The notes under the pieces were generated by a model, which was not told where the DNA came from, ran no database searches, and saw nothing but the letters and a program-made list of their open reading frames with translations. The translations under genes and the position numbers were made by a program. A DNA stretch of 64,000 nucleotides, from positions 8,244,255-8,308,254 of the forward strand of contig CM051512.1 of NCBI GenBank assembly GCA_028015205.1. Reading direction: 5' to 3'. This stretch comes from Mytilisepta virgata. Its lineage: Eukaryota > Mollusca > Bivalvia > Mytilida > Mytilidae. Positions 12,006 through 24,562 of the stretch are shown piece by piece (position 1 is the stretch's first letter; each line of letters opens with the position of its first letter).

Positions 12006-13124
12006 CAAGAGGCTCACCAGAGCCTGTATCGCTCACCTGGAGTCTGGTTTTCATTGGACAATTAATCAACTATTTGACCAAGTTTGTTGCAATTGGTTCA
12101 ATTGTTCAGGGAAAATTTGTTGAAGATTTATTTTTCATAAGGTTTAATGTTAAAATATGTTCCCTGATGGTGGTAGTCCTGGCAGGAAGTTGACAAAATT
12201 GACCAGGAATAAGGGTGAACCTTAAATAAATGTAACAGAACCTGACCTCAAATTACACAAACCAATAACTCCTAAATAGAATTCGGGATTCCCTTCAAAA
12301 TTTCAGGGTAGGTAGATCTCAACATGGCAAACATTTTTCAATTTACATTTCACTTCTATCTCAAATAGTTTTGGAGATAAATGACGAAAAATGTTAAATT
12401 ATGAAAATTTGACGAAAAAAGGACAATAACTCCTAAATGGGTTTTGGAATTTCCTTCAAAATTTAAGGGTAGGTAGATCTTGTCATGCTGATCAAATTTA
12501 CCCCATGTCAGATTTTCGATATCTGTAACGGTTTTTGAGTTATTAGCAAAAAACAGCAATTTACCCCTATGTTCTATTTTTAGTAACAGCGGCCATGTTT
12601 TTTTCGACAAATCAAAAATCCCCACATCAGTTCTATGCAGGGTACCCTAAGCAACAATCTTACCAAGTTTCATATGATTTTGAATAGTAGTTTCAGAGAA
12701 GAAGATTTTTGAAATAATAACATAAAAAAAAGCCAAAAATGTGAAAAAAGGGCAATAACTCCTAAATGGGTTTTGGAATTTCCTTCAAAATTTCAGGGTA
12801 GGTAGATCTTGTCATGCTGATCAATTTTACCTCATGTCAGATTTTCGATATCTGTAACGGTTTTTGAGTTATTAGCAAAAAACAGCAATTTACCCCTATG
12901 TTCTATTTATAGTAACGACAGCCATGTTTTTCGACATTTCAAAAATTTTAAACGATAGAAATTTTCCAGATGCCCTAAAGAACAATTCTGCAAAGTTAGG
13001 TTGAAGTCGGTCCAGTAGTTTAGGACGAGTTAACGTTTGAAAAAGTTTACAGACGACGACGACGACGACGACGGACGCCAAGTGATGGCAATAGCTCACA
13101 TGGCCTATGGCCAGGTGAGCTAAA
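12006..13124. mobile_element. Bivalve-type repeat element with internal repeats and inverted ends
   Basis: The left end has the hairpin AGGCTCACCAGAGCCT (12010-12025) followed by ATCGCTCACCTGG; the right end is GGCCAGGTGAGCTAAA. GCTCACCTGG at one end and CCAGGTGAGC at the other are inverted. Read on the minus strand the left end gives a hairpin followed directly by CTTG and T, close to a Helitron CTRR terminus. Inside, three blocks start CAATAACTCCTAAAT at 12262, 12424 and 12753. Blocks two and three are nearly identical for about 170 bases. A (GAC)n microsatellite lies at about 13051-13073. Open frames here are by-products of the repeat. Confidence 0.7.
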
Positions 13125-14379
13125 AATTCCATACAGACAAAAACTGGAATAAGACAGTCTAATCAATCTCCTATGTGAAAAACAATGATGAACTTAAAGA
13201 AATCTATCAATTTATCAGAATATAATGGGAATTCTTCCAAATATCTGGACATAAGGCCTTAAAAAAATTATTTTGTTCTGGTCAACTGACATAATCTACC
13301 ATTATAACCATGTTTGCGACAACCATTTTTTTTCCATTTTATTGCTACATATATGGGTTCCTATGAAACAATAGATCTCCTACCCTCATACATGTACATG
13401 TAGAATTAACATAAAATTTTCCTAAGTTACGCGTACCTGAACCATATATTTTTTCCTTACCCTAAGTGATTTATCTTGTAATTGGACATAAGCCAGGTGG
13501 TCAGTTTATAAATATAATATAATTACATACAGTAATAATGGATGACTTTAGATATAAGATGATTACCATTCTGTAGGTCAGGTTAATTTATCAAGTCTGG
13601 TTTACAGACATCCAGTTCTATTTTACTATCTTCATTGGTAAGAGTAATATGAAAGTGCCAAAATCCAGAAATCGGGTTAAAAATTCAATATTTTCTGTAG
13701 GAATAAATCAGGATAAAAATTGTAAAAATCTGAAAATCAGGCTAATTCCAGAAAACTTCCAGGCATGTATCTTTTAACTTTGCAAATAGCTCTGACCAAA
13801 TTCTCAGTGCCATTGATAAAAAAAAACATGCAAAATTCTGCACCTATTGTTGCTCTCTGAAACCCAAGTTGAATGACTTATGTCTAAGGCCACAGTAAAA
13901 AACTTTACAAGTGTCACTTAATATTTCTACTTATTCTTAATTGTGTTACATTCAGTTTGAAAGGTAGTCATTCCGTAGGTCCATCAGACATTGGCAAATG
14001 ACTGGTAAAGTTGGGTTCGGTCCAGTAAAAGTTGTTGATCAACTGAACCAAATGTCCAGTAAACATTCAGAATTTTTTATATGAAAAATAACAAAATGAC
14101 CGGTAAAAATGGTCTTCGTTCCAGTACAGTCCCTTAATTAACAGGACCGAATGTCTGGTAAGGACCGAAAAACCTTGGAAAATACTGGAAAGGGCTATCA
14201 AATTTTTTTAGTTGGTGATGCAAACTATAAAGGTAGACATCTATCTGCCAGCTGTAGACTGTACACTAAATTCAGGAACCGGTGGCTAAGACAATAGAGT
14301 ATGAAGTGGAAATCTAATAACAACCTAATTTTAAAAGGCCTGGTTTGGTCCTGTAAAAATGTGTTTGCTTTATTAAGGC
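13125..14379. other. Intergenic, no supported gene
   Basis: AT-rich. The part at 13990-14190 repeats short phrases (GACTGGTAAAG, GACCGGTAAAA, TGTCCAGTAAA, TGTCTGGTAAG), a degenerate local repeat of unknown origin. Confidence 0.45.
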
Positions 14380-14570
14380 TTTATGCCACCTCCATCACTG
14401 AGCTGGCTATATTGTAACCTCTGTAATTTATTATTATGGAGAGAACCACTGACATTTGGAAATTAGGAAAGAATCGATCAAAATAAACCATATAAATGTA
14501 AGGATTTCATTCAAATTCACAACCTCAGCAGTGACAAGCTTGAAGTCATTAGTAGTAATATCACATTACA
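14380..14570 (-). repeat. Degenerate SINE-like fragment
   Basis: The segment keeps phrases seen in the intact SINE at 6637-6913, in the same order: GGAGAGAACCAC, then ATTCAAATTCACAACC, then a GTGACAAGCT...TCATTAGTAGT block. It is diverged and incomplete. Confidence 0.5.
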
Positions 14571-16385
14571 TACAATGTACATGTATATCATTCAGCCACA
14601 AATGTCAGTCTATTAAAACTGCCCCAAAGATTTGATGCACGAAAATACTAATAAAAAAATCCATATCAGGCATATGGCAAATAAAAGGATTACAAATTTT
14701 AGCAATTAGAAACATAAATTGCCTTTGAGAAGGATCTTAAAATAATATTAATACATGTATGTCCAGATGGAAATGGGAATTTAAATCTCATGAGTGTCAC
14801 AAAGTCAACCAGTGTAGAGAAAAATCTCAAGTTGTTCTCAGTCATCAGTAGCAATATAAGATTACTCAACCTTACCTTTGACTGACCCACTTTTCATTCC
14901 CTAGGCTACTCAAATTTTTATTGAAAAATTTGTTCTAATCTAATAAGAATGAAATACACATATTGTAAAGATGAGAAATTTTAATTATCTCCCTTTACAA
15001 TGAAGACATACTTTTTTTGGTCATTGTATGATTTTATAACATAATAGGGAAGAGTATCTCCAGTAAAAAATTTTATCGTGATATATTGATACAGTGATTA
15101 TGTATCGTGATAAATATTGATATGTACCGCTTTTGAGTTGCTCGCATGATAAAAAGGGAACATGTATCCTATTAAAACCTGACACTGTTGTGATAAATGT
15201 ATGAGGTATAATTCTGAATATTATATCTAGTAGAAAGAGTTTGCTTTGAATAATAAATTGGAGCAAATATGCCATGAATTTAATTTACTTTGCGAGACCT
15301 AAAAAATAGAGTAAAAGCTAATTAATGTACACTTTGCCCAAGACACCAGTTTTTGAAAATACTGTATCACTATTACTAGATTTATTCATTAATTGGTGCT
15401 TAACACCAATTCTATATTCTGCAAAAAAAATTTCCAATTTCATATTTCAAAATGCTGTTTTCTAAAAAAGTATTCTATTATTTCAGCTGCTGAATATATA
15501 CATGTATATTTAAATAAACCACTGAACTAACTTAAAAATAATCATTGAAATTTTTTTCCCAGAAAAAAAAATTTGACTTACTTGAAACTAAACGATATAC
15601 TACATCCTTCCATTAAATGACCATTTTTTATATTCTAAGAAGAAACACTGAGGGTACATACACAGATTCCACACTGCTTACAAGATATACACTACATGTA
15701 CATCTTCATGTAATTTGACTGAGGCTAATTACATGTACATGTATTCTGACCGCAGCTGTGTCTACTAATTGACCAATTAGTAACATAATTAGAACAGATT
15801 ACATGTACACCATAAATATAAATCTGCTCTGGTTGGGAGGTCAAGGTTAGGTACAAATGCATGTACAAGTTATATATATGTGATCTAGCTGTCTGTTCAA
15901 CAATAAATCACATATTCAATTGATAACAAACACCTCTGGCAAAAAATAAGAAAATAAATAAGTTCTTTCTTAATGTGTTAGGAAAAAATTTATGAACTTC
16001 ATTAACGGTTTGTACCTGTAATTGGTTAATAAACAATTTTATTTTTAAATTAACAGATGAGCTGCCAAATTTATAGGAAATCATGGTTTCTTTCATCTTT
16101 GTTTGGTGTAGTTAAAATAGCTTTTATTGTTTGATTGCACAATTTTTTGTAAAAAGTGAAAAAATGTATTTCTCATATTTCATGTATATACATGTACATC
16201 TACATGTATGAGGCATAACCTGATCAAACTATTTTCATTCAATCTAATCTGAGACGTAACGAGTATATTGACATCGCCACATTTCAATTTCAAATATTCT
16301 GCACAAAAAAAGACACATTCTGTGCAGGTAATGTTTTGAAAATTAAATTTTCAACATTATTTTCAATTTTTTAACTTACAAATTT
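14571..16385. other. Intergenic, TACATGTA-rich
   Basis: No gene is supported. Clusters of ACATGTACATGTA-type palindromes occur at about 15695-15745 and 16187-16210. Short minus-strand open frames (14699-14890, 15021-15275, 15908-16096) are low complexity and resemble nothing. Confidence 0.5.
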
Positions 16386-16585
16386 GATGTACATGTATGG
16401 TTAATAGAACAGAGAATGGAAACAGGGAATGTGACAAAAACCTGACCAAAGAGCAGAAAACAGCCCAAGGCCACCAATGGGTCTTTAATGCAGCGAGAAA
16501 ATCTCACACCTGGAGGAAGGCTTCAGCTGGCTCCTAAACAGTAATGCACCCTAGCTCAGCAAAATGGACGCCAAACATAAGTAAA
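16386..16585 (+). repeat. Interspersed repeat, copy 1 (partner at 22.6-22.8 kb)
   Basis: This copy has the phrases GACCAAAGAGCAGAAAACAG, AATGGGTCTTTAATGCAG, GAGAAAATCTCACACCTGGA and TAATGCACCCTAGCTCAGC, all of which recur in order at 22625-22835. Non-coding; it is bordered on the right by the element starting at 16586. Confidence 0.7.
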
Positions 16586-17395
16586 CTAGAAATTGTGTCT
16601 GTAAAACACAGATGCCCCACCTAAAATGTAGGTCATCATGTATGAATGCTCAGTACTATCCAAGGCACATCCACTGATGAAGTTTCATTGATACACTCTG
16701 CTTAGTTCCAAAGAAATGACCCTAAACGCAAAACTTGACAAGAGTCGCTCAAGCGTAGATGTATGTCATAATGACCTAATTATTGTATTACTGCTCAGTA
16801 CTACCAAAGGCACATCTACAGATGAAGTTTCATTGATACACAATGCCTAGTTCCAAAGAAATGTACCTAAACGTAAAACTTAACCATAGTCACTCAAGCA
16901 TAAAATGTAGGTCATAATGACCCATTTATTGTATGACTGCTCATTACATCCAAGGCATATCCACTGATGAAGTTTCATTGATACACTATGCCTAGTTTCA
17001 AAGAAATGAACCTTAATGTAAAACTTAACCAGAGTTGCTCAAGCATAAAATGTAGGTCATATTGACCCAATTATCGTATAACTGCTCAGTACTACCCAAA
17101 GCACATCCAATGATGAAGTTTCATTGATACATTATGCTTAGTTCCAAAGAAATGAACTTAAACACAAAACTTAACCAAAGTCACTGAAGCATGAAATGTA
17201 GGTGATAGCGACCCAAGTGTTGCTGAACTGCGTTGTATAATACAAGAGGAATGTAGTGGTGAAATATCATTGATATATTACTATAGGCTTCTGAGAAATG
17301 GAACTAAACGCACAACTTAACCGAATCGGGATGTATGGACAGGGGTAAATCCAATATGCCCCGGTTACATTCGTGGCGGGGCATAACAAACACAT
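16586..17395 (-). mobile_element. Element with a five-unit tandem core of about 145 bp
   Basis: The left border on the minus strand reads ...ACACAATTTCTAG followed by T, a Helitron-like CTAG terminus with a short hairpin (TGTGT/ACACA arms) just before it. Near both borders there is an inverted GATGCCCC / GGGGCATA pair (about 16611 and 17380). Between them lie five direct units of AAATGTAGGTCATAATGACC...AAGGCACATCCACTGATGAAGTTTCATTGATAC type, with AAATGTAGG anchors at 16623, about 16758, 16902, 17047 and 17193, so a period near 145 bases. Tandem cores between conserved flanks have been described for bivalve non-autonomous elements. No coding capacity. Confidence 0.75.
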
Positions 17396-17515
17396 CAGAC
17401 TAACAAAAACTAGAGGTCCCAGACTTGGGACAGGCCAAAAAAGAGGTGGGGTTTAAGATGTTTTGTGAGATCTCAACCCCCCCCCTATACCTCTAGCCAA
17501 TGTGGAATAAACAGA
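17396..17515 (+). repeat. Interspersed repeat, copy 1 (partner at 24.56-24.67 kb)
   Basis: Phrases AGACTAACAAA, GACTTGGGACA and ATGTTTTGTGAGATCTCAAC recur in order at 24563-24665. About 120 bp, same orientation, non-coding. Confidence 0.72.
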
Positions 17516-17770
17516 CAGACAGCGATAAGCACAGTTAAACTCAGTTCAAAAGAAGTCTGTGTTCCATGTAAGAAAAGGTAACAGAAGAAACTTAGCAAAA
17601 TGACGATGATCAATATAAATTAACAAAGGACTAGTCACTACTAGCAGTTACTAACTTGCCAGGTCCAGACCTTGAAATTAAACCTGGTTTGAAGTACCTC
17701 ATGCTTACTTAAGCAGACTAATAATTTCAGATGGTTCTAAAAGTGGAGGGATAATGAGTATGCACCAAAT

Positions 17771-17835
17771 GATGGAAAACGTCATATTTCTGAATGATGG
17801 AAAATGTCATATTTCTGATTGATGCAAAATGTCAG
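17771..17835 (+). repeat. Short tandem repeat, 25 bp x 2.6
   Basis: Two and a half units of GATGGAAAATGTCATATTTC plus five bases, starting at 17771, 17796 and 17821, with few substitutions. Confidence 0.85.
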
Positions 17836-19609
17836 AAAAATTGACATGTTTTTCAATCAGCATTTTTCAAAAGAGACATGCAACATGTAAATGGCTTGAA
17901 ACAGTTCGATTATTTGAGAATTGAATGCTTCATTTCTGTTATGTTTTATATAGGGTTGTAAAAACCTTAACTTTTCCAACATTTTTTTGTATAAAGAGAT
18001 TCATACAAAGTGTGCTTTGGTCAGAGCTTTTACATATCTGACAAATATAAAATTTGTGCAATTTTTAATATTCTCTGGATCGTCTTGAAATATAATCCAC
18101 TGCATTACAGGGTCATCACCACCCACCTAACAAGATTTTGACTTTTATTGGGTTATAAAACATCACCTATCATAACCATGTGACTGATATCCTCCAATAA
18201 AAAAAAGAGAGTTTTCACAAGTAATGTATTATTTTCTTGTGTGAATTAATCACTATGATGATAATTTATTCCTGATAAAACAAAAAGTGTTTACTAATAT
18301 ATCAAATTTTCAAATTTAAACAGAAATGCACATTTTCATCTGAGTTTTTGCCAAAATAAGCAACTAGGTCGATGTACACGAGAAACTAATAGGAGTGCAA
18401 AACTTTTAACATTTCAAAAAGCCTGCTGCATGTCTTAATGACATAGTTGTAACGTGTGGTTACACTGTACATTTTTCTACCTGCTCTTCAATATGATTCA
18501 AAAATGAATTTGTATAAAAATGCAACATAATAATTTGTTCAACTATGTTATGAACTAATATTTTTGTGATTTCCTCTGTTAATTTATGTAAAATCAAAGT
18601 TAAATTTGATGAAAATGGATGCAAAAATCTTACCATGTTACTGCACACTTAGTCATTAAAAGTCAAGTGTTCCTATGTACATGTATGAGAACTCGTTTAA
18701 CCCCAAACCTATAGTGTTAGCATCATTTGTCTTCTTACCTTAAGTACATGTGTCTTAAAAGATATCTACATAAATAAACTGCACATGACTCGTTATCTTG
18801 TCCAAAGTATAACAGAGATAAAATAAAAATGTATACAAATTATGGCCTTCCATAAAATATTGTAAATTTTAAATATCAGCCTAGTAGCAAAGGTCTCAAA
18901 AACTAGTGACTTCTAAGAGCTAAAAGAGGTCAACAGGATCCGCTCAGAACCAGACAGAAAAAAACAATGACTGTGACATTACTGAACATCTAATGGTACC
19001 ACAAGAACAACAATTTTTTTTTTAAATTTTTATTTTTTGCAGGACAGGAAACAGATGGGGCTGACGCTCTAGATCTAAAAGTCACTGTAAGGCATTTCAA
19101 CATGAAGACAAATCTTCCACCCTCCATTTTTCTATTGTCTATTTATTAATCAAGACAACTAATATTGTAACTTTATCTGTTACATATGATAATACAGATC
19201 GGGATCTACATGCATTCTGTTTTATCAGAGTTTGTTAAACAATATACACTTGGTCTGCCCAAATATAATTAGATGATATGGTTTGTTTACTAAAGCTTCC
19301 AGAGTGATGTCTACACTGTTCTTTGTTATACTATGAATATCTTAATCTTAAACTATATGGAAATAAAATTTTAAACTAAGGACCTGTACATGTTCACACT
19401 ACAAAAGTTCATGTGGATTGACCTTGTTAAATTTTATGCGAGTCAATCCACATCACATTCACAGTGGAGTAAACGTAGAGTGAATACAGCAGGTTACCTG
19501 TATTGCGGGTCAAGTTACATGTATAAACTGGGTCAAAAATTATAAATATTGTACTTTGTACAAGGTATAAATGATGTACAATGTACATATAGATTCTCCT
19601 TCAGGTAGG
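17836..19609. other. Intergenic, no supported feature
   Basis: AT-rich sequence with no coding or structured element that I can support; the minus-strand frame at 18460-18648 is low complexity. Confidence 0.45.
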
Positions 19610-19740
19610 AGTGAGTTATGGAATTTCTCCACTCGAGATAGTTAATTTTTTTGATTTTCAACACACGAGCTTTAGCGTTTGTGTTAAAATCTAAAATTTA
19701 ACTACAAATGTATCAAGGGTGGAGAAATTCTATAAAGTAA
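19610..19740. repeat. Foldback (inverted-repeat) element
   Basis: GAATTTCTCCACTCGAGATA on the left is inverted against TATCAAGGGTGGAGAAATTC on the right, and the inner arms (TTTTCAACACACGAGC / GCGTTTGTGTTAAAA) also pair around an AGCTTTAGC turn. AGGAGTGAG and TTACTCCT just outside extend the symmetry. It looks like an old MITE-type hairpin. Confidence 0.68.
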
Positions 19741-21279
19741 AAGAAGACTGTTACTCCTATGATTTTCGACAAAAACCTCAAGAAAATTCTATGCAATTTG
19801 TTTACATGAACGTCTTTTGGGAATTTTAGTTATTCTGATAAACGTAAAATCTGTGAATAGCGGTGGGGAGGATGCATGAGAATTTTTAATCCCCGTGGGA
19901 ATTAAATAATTTTTAACTAGTGGGCTGAGAAGTGTGGAAATGTGCCAAAAATTGGAGAAATGTATTTCTACAATAAACAAACTATGAATAAAATTAATTA
20001 TATTTGCACACTACACCCGTCTTTTATCTTACATATTTTTATTTTACTTAAATTTTAAACATGTTAATCTGATCAAAATAATTTTGTAGACTTGACCCTT
20101 TTAACCTCTCCAGACACACAACAGTACCTAACTCTCAATTTTTTTTTCAATTCTCTTTTTAAACTTAAGTTGTTATATTCTTTTTTATGTATCTCCAATA
20201 TCACTTGCATTGTATGGAAGAGAAAAAGTTCTAAAATCATTGATAAAATATAGGAAATAAAAAAGATTTTATAATAATAAATTAGAAATAATGAATGAAA
20301 ATGATTCCTGGTTGTGTCCTTTAATTTATTAGACTGAAGTTTTAAGTAATAGTTAACTTTGTAATGCTTTGCCACCATTTTGTTGTAGTGATGGGAATCA
20401 GCTAGAGACTAATATTTAATTAATAATAATAATCATAAACCCAAGCCAATCAGAATATTGATTATAATTGGCATGTATAAATGTACATGTATACAGAAAT
20501 CGATCCTTTGCTAGTTTGGAAACTAAAATATTTCCACACAATACTTTTTTGTTCCCTGGGCAGTCTTAAAAAGAGTTGGCATAGTTCATTCTGACTAAGA
20601 CTCAAGTGTTGACAATTGCAGTGTCTTTCATACAGACATACATGTACACACAAAAAATAATAAAGGGCTTCATTAATCATCATGATTCAAGTGCAACATG
20701 TCAACAGATGAGGTAAGTGTGGATAGACTTATTTATAAATAAGTATAAATTAAAACATAAATTATATAGATTTCCCTAAATCAATCATAACCTGTAGTTG
20801 TGATTGGAGACCACTGTGGTAAAATATTATATCATCATAATATGGATGCTTTCAATAGAACAAAATTAAAGGAAAAGACACCTAACTGTCTACAGATGAA
20901 TAATATGCCACTGGTGCCGACAGGTTCAAATATAATATGACCACAAATATTTGTTGTCCTATAAAATCTTATCAATTTTCAAATGATAGGATATCATTAC
21001 CACAGCCTTGCGCACAGCGATACACAAAAAACAACTACAAACAACAGGTTTTTTAAATTGAATTTGACTTAACACATTATGCACTAAATTAGCACAATAC
21101 AATGAGGGAAATTTGAGGACAGTACTTTGACAAACATTATGACTTTTCTTTCTTGAGTAGCAATATACCAGCATTGCCTGCATATAGCATCTACGTTTCT
21201 CAGCTTATCTGATATCCGTGCATGAGTTACCATGACTTTCGACAAAGAGGATTACTGCTGTCATAAAAGCTTCTTATAA
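19741..21279. other. Intergenic, no supported gene
   Basis: AT-rich. Minus-strand open frames at 20073-20378 and 20462-20683 have biased, low-complexity composition and no recognisable motif. Confidence 0.45.
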
Positions 21280-21625
21280 TCTTTTCCAGGGTTTTATCAA
21301 GGATAAGTTGATGTCATAACTTAAGGAAATTTTATGGTCGTCGTCACAAATTGACTGACCATTACAGTTTTCCAACATCTAATTCCATGTTGGACCTATT
21401 TCCACAGTCGTAATATTTCATGTACCTCCACGGATTTTGGACTACCATCGGATTGATTATGTTGACTTCGTGGCACCTTATAGGAAGCATGAACTGCTTA
21501 CTTTTCCGGAGCACCTGAGTTCACTCCTGGTTTTTATAGGAGTTCGCGTTATTCAATGATTTGTAGTTTTCAATTTTTATTCGTTGTGCTTGTGGTTGTT
21601 CTTTTGTCTTCCCGTGTCTGTCCGT
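21280..21625 (+). repeat. Interspersed repeat, family also at 32.7, 34.8 and 51.2 kb
   Basis: The phrase ACTTTTCCGGAGCACCTGAG and the following CTCCTGGTTTTTATAGGAGT recur as inverted, diverged copies near 32800-32850 (reading CCGGGGGTAGACTCAGGTTC on the plus strand). The downstream TTGTTCTTTTGTCTTCCCGT matches, in inverted form, the region around 51270-51310. Confidence 0.55.
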
Positions 21626-21746
21626 CTATTGGTTTGCCACTTATGTACATATTTGTTCCCTTTCATATTAAGTTAGATTATGCAACTATACATTGATCTC
21701 TATACTGTATGAATAGATTTCTTTGAAGTCAAATACCACAGAGCAT

Positions 21747-21770
21747 CCCCCCCCCCCCCCCCCCCCCCCC
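21747..21770 (+). repeat. Poly-C tract (24 C)
   Basis: An uninterrupted run of 24 C on the plus strand, the longest of several C homopolymers in the window. Such tracts are prone to length error in sequencing. Confidence 0.95.
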
Positions 21771-22619
21771 ATATGGTCATTTGCAAAAACCCCATTTATA
21801 TGGTCATAGTATCTGATTAACCAGCTTAATTAAGTTCATGTAGACATAAATGCTGTTGAAACCTTGGGATATTTTGCCTGATTTTTCATTTTTTTGTTTT
21901 GTTTCATAAAACGTTTCATTTTAAAAATGCCCGCAAAAGTTGCATCGGTTGACTGCACTCAAATCAAAACAAACTTCACCAAGCCTGCCACGTTCCGCCG
22001 TTAAAGAGTGGAGTGTCGATCTTTTTAAATGTCTCTGGATGTTTATATTATGTAATCACTTATACAGCTTCTTACCTAAATGATACTAATGATAATCTTT
22101 TCAACAGGAATTTTGCATTTCCTTTCCATTTTCATTGATAATGAGCTACATGTGTTCCAAGCTTTGATTGGTCCCTTCGTTACGTCTGTTCTCTGGTAAC
22201 TTCCGCCATTAAATTTAGGCGCACATTCCCTTTAACGACGTTCCCGTTAACTTAGAGTTTTTTATTTTCTTTTTAACGGGAAATTCTTTATCAATATGGG
22301 ATTTTTTCCAGTTGATAACAAAATAAGAACAAATTTGTTGAACATTTTTATGAAATACAGTCAATGGATATATAGACTTAAAATTTTCATATATTACAAG
22401 TAAAACACAATTTTCCAAAATTTTGACCTGAAGTTATTTTTTGTCATATTTTAATGAAATTTGTATTAGCACAGAAAGATCTATAATTTATAAATTTATT
22501 TCGGTATTTTGTGATACGTTTTATTATACTGATAATATCAAAACATTATTTATAATATTTTATCATTTTTCGAAATCAACGATTTGAGTAAAACCGTCAG
22601 ATTAATTTTCAACAACATT

Positions 22620-22840
22620 TTCTCCTACAGTAGAATAGAGAAAGGAAACGGGGAGGGTGTCAAAGAGACAACAACCCGACCAAAGAGAAGAAAACAGTTC
22701 AAGGCTACAAAATTGAATGGGTCTTAAACGCAGGAGAAAATCCCGCACCCGGAGGCGTGCTTCGATCCGCTTGCCCCTAAACCAAAACACCTGAATAATG
22801 CATACTAGTTCAGCGAAATTGACGACACACTAAATTCCGA
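22620..22840 (+). repeat. Interspersed repeat, copy 2 (partner at 16.4-16.6 kb)
   Basis: Shares GACCAAAGAGAAGAAAACAG, TGAATGGGTCTTAAACGCAG, GAGAAAATCCCGCACCCGGA and TAATGCATACTAGTTCAGC with the copy at 16386-16585, in the same orientation. The minus-strand frame across it is not a gene. Confidence 0.7.
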
Positions 22841-22889
22841 AAGATACAAATGAACCAAAATTTTTTAAAAAAACACACTAGAATACGAA

Positions 22890-24558
22890 TAAGAATATTT
22901 TATTACCAAATCATGGGCCCATAAAGAGCAAACAATCAATTACAATGATTAATGTGATTGGACATAATGATACAATGTATTAAAAAAAAAACAAAAATAC
23001 AATGTTCAAATAATCTATACTATACAGAACAGTCGTATCAGAGCATAATTAAAGTTAACGATCAATATATAAATGGTCATAGTATCAACCCTGTTCATGT
23101 ATATTTTATTAAACATTTTCTGTTATCTTTTTTAACTAACTTAATATAAGGGGACTTAACCTTCTTGTTTCCAAACAAATATTAATATAGGTGCCAAGTT
23201 CCTCTAAACTGTTAAATTTTCATTTGTTAAAAGCCAAATAAATTTAGATGAATTTTATTTAAAGATGAAAGGCTAGAACAGTGACTTTCAACCTTTTTGA
23301 ATAAAATCATGTCTCAATGTATTATATAGAGGACACTCTAAAAGGAAGTGTTGTTCGTTTTCTACATTTTTCAAAGAAAATATTGACATAAATGTTCAGA
23401 TCTTTCCAATCTATTATTATTATTATTATACCGAGCCTTTTCAATTCTCAGAGGATGATCACTAATTCTCAACTTACATAGGGACTGGTGGATTTTAAAA
23501 TTATTTTATTATCTCTGTGTGTTTTTTTCTCTATCAAAGCAATTTTTAAGTGAAAAATAAGCTTACTATTATTGCCGTTTAAAATATCTGATTTATTATT
23601 ATTCCAGAAAATCATAAAACTATCACGAAATTTTTCTTTCGCAAAATTGCATAAGGTACCAAGTTTCATATTAAGATCATGAATACCAAGGTTATCTAAA
23701 ATATGCTTTATGCTTGAATACCATGTTTAAATATTACATTCATGTAAATTCTTGTTACACATATAAACATCATACAATATCCATAATTAAAATTTTGAAG
23801 TCTATGAAAATACTTTAGCATTGAAATAATAACAGAAAAATACATTGGAAATCGTCCAAGTCCTGACATTACAGCAATATTACTATATATATATATATTT
23901 TTTTTGTTTTTTTTGTTTTTTGTTTTGTTTTTTTTTGTTTTGTTTTTGTTAACACCAAGACTATACTTCATGAACCTAATATGCGATTTTTCAGTTATAT
24001 CATCTTTAAAAACTTTTTCTAACTTATATTCATTATTTTTCTTACATGCAGCTGATTCAGTTGAAAACATACCCCATAATGCACAGCCATATACAAGTAT
24101 TGGCTTTATTGTATGATCATATAAATTGATATACTAGGGTTTGATGATGGCAAATTCCTTTGTAATTTAAAACAAGCTTTTAAAGATTTCTTAAACAAGT
24201 CCTCTTTCCCTTGCTTAAATTTACCACTTGCTGCAGAAGTTATACCTAAATATTTATAAATAGACACACATTCAACTGGTTCACCATTAAACTTGGCTGG
24301 TATATTAATCAGTTTTCCTGGTTTATTAAAACCCATCATCTTAGTTTTCTTGAGGTTAATATTCAAACACCAATTGGAACAATATGTGCTCAACATGTCT
24401 AATCTACTTTGCAAACCTAATTCAGATTCAGATTTGATCACAATATCATCCGCATACATAAGGCAATAAATTTTACAATTGTTAAAACTAACCCGATCTG
24501 GACAATCACCAAACATTTCTGGTAAATCATTTATAAATAATTTAAATAAGTTAGGCTA
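22890..24558 (-). mobile_element. Decayed LINE (non-LTR retrotransposon), 5'-truncated
   Basis: Read on the minus strand this is the C-terminal part of a reverse transcriptase polyprotein in several broken frames. Near 24558 it starts with SPNLFKLFINDLP, then LMYADDIVI (the YADD catalytic box, around 24450), then LNINLKKTK and YKYLGI. Continuing in later frames are the thumb region GLGRFPMYF (about 23850-23870) and a C-terminal block with KLRISDHPLRIE (about 23440-23475). An A-rich insertion at 23896-23950 and several frameshifts and stops make it non-functional. The 3' end is near 22890, with ATAAAATATTCTTATTCG. Its 5' border abuts another repeat at 24563. Clade not assigned. Confidence 0.85.
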
Positions 24559-24562
24559 AGAA

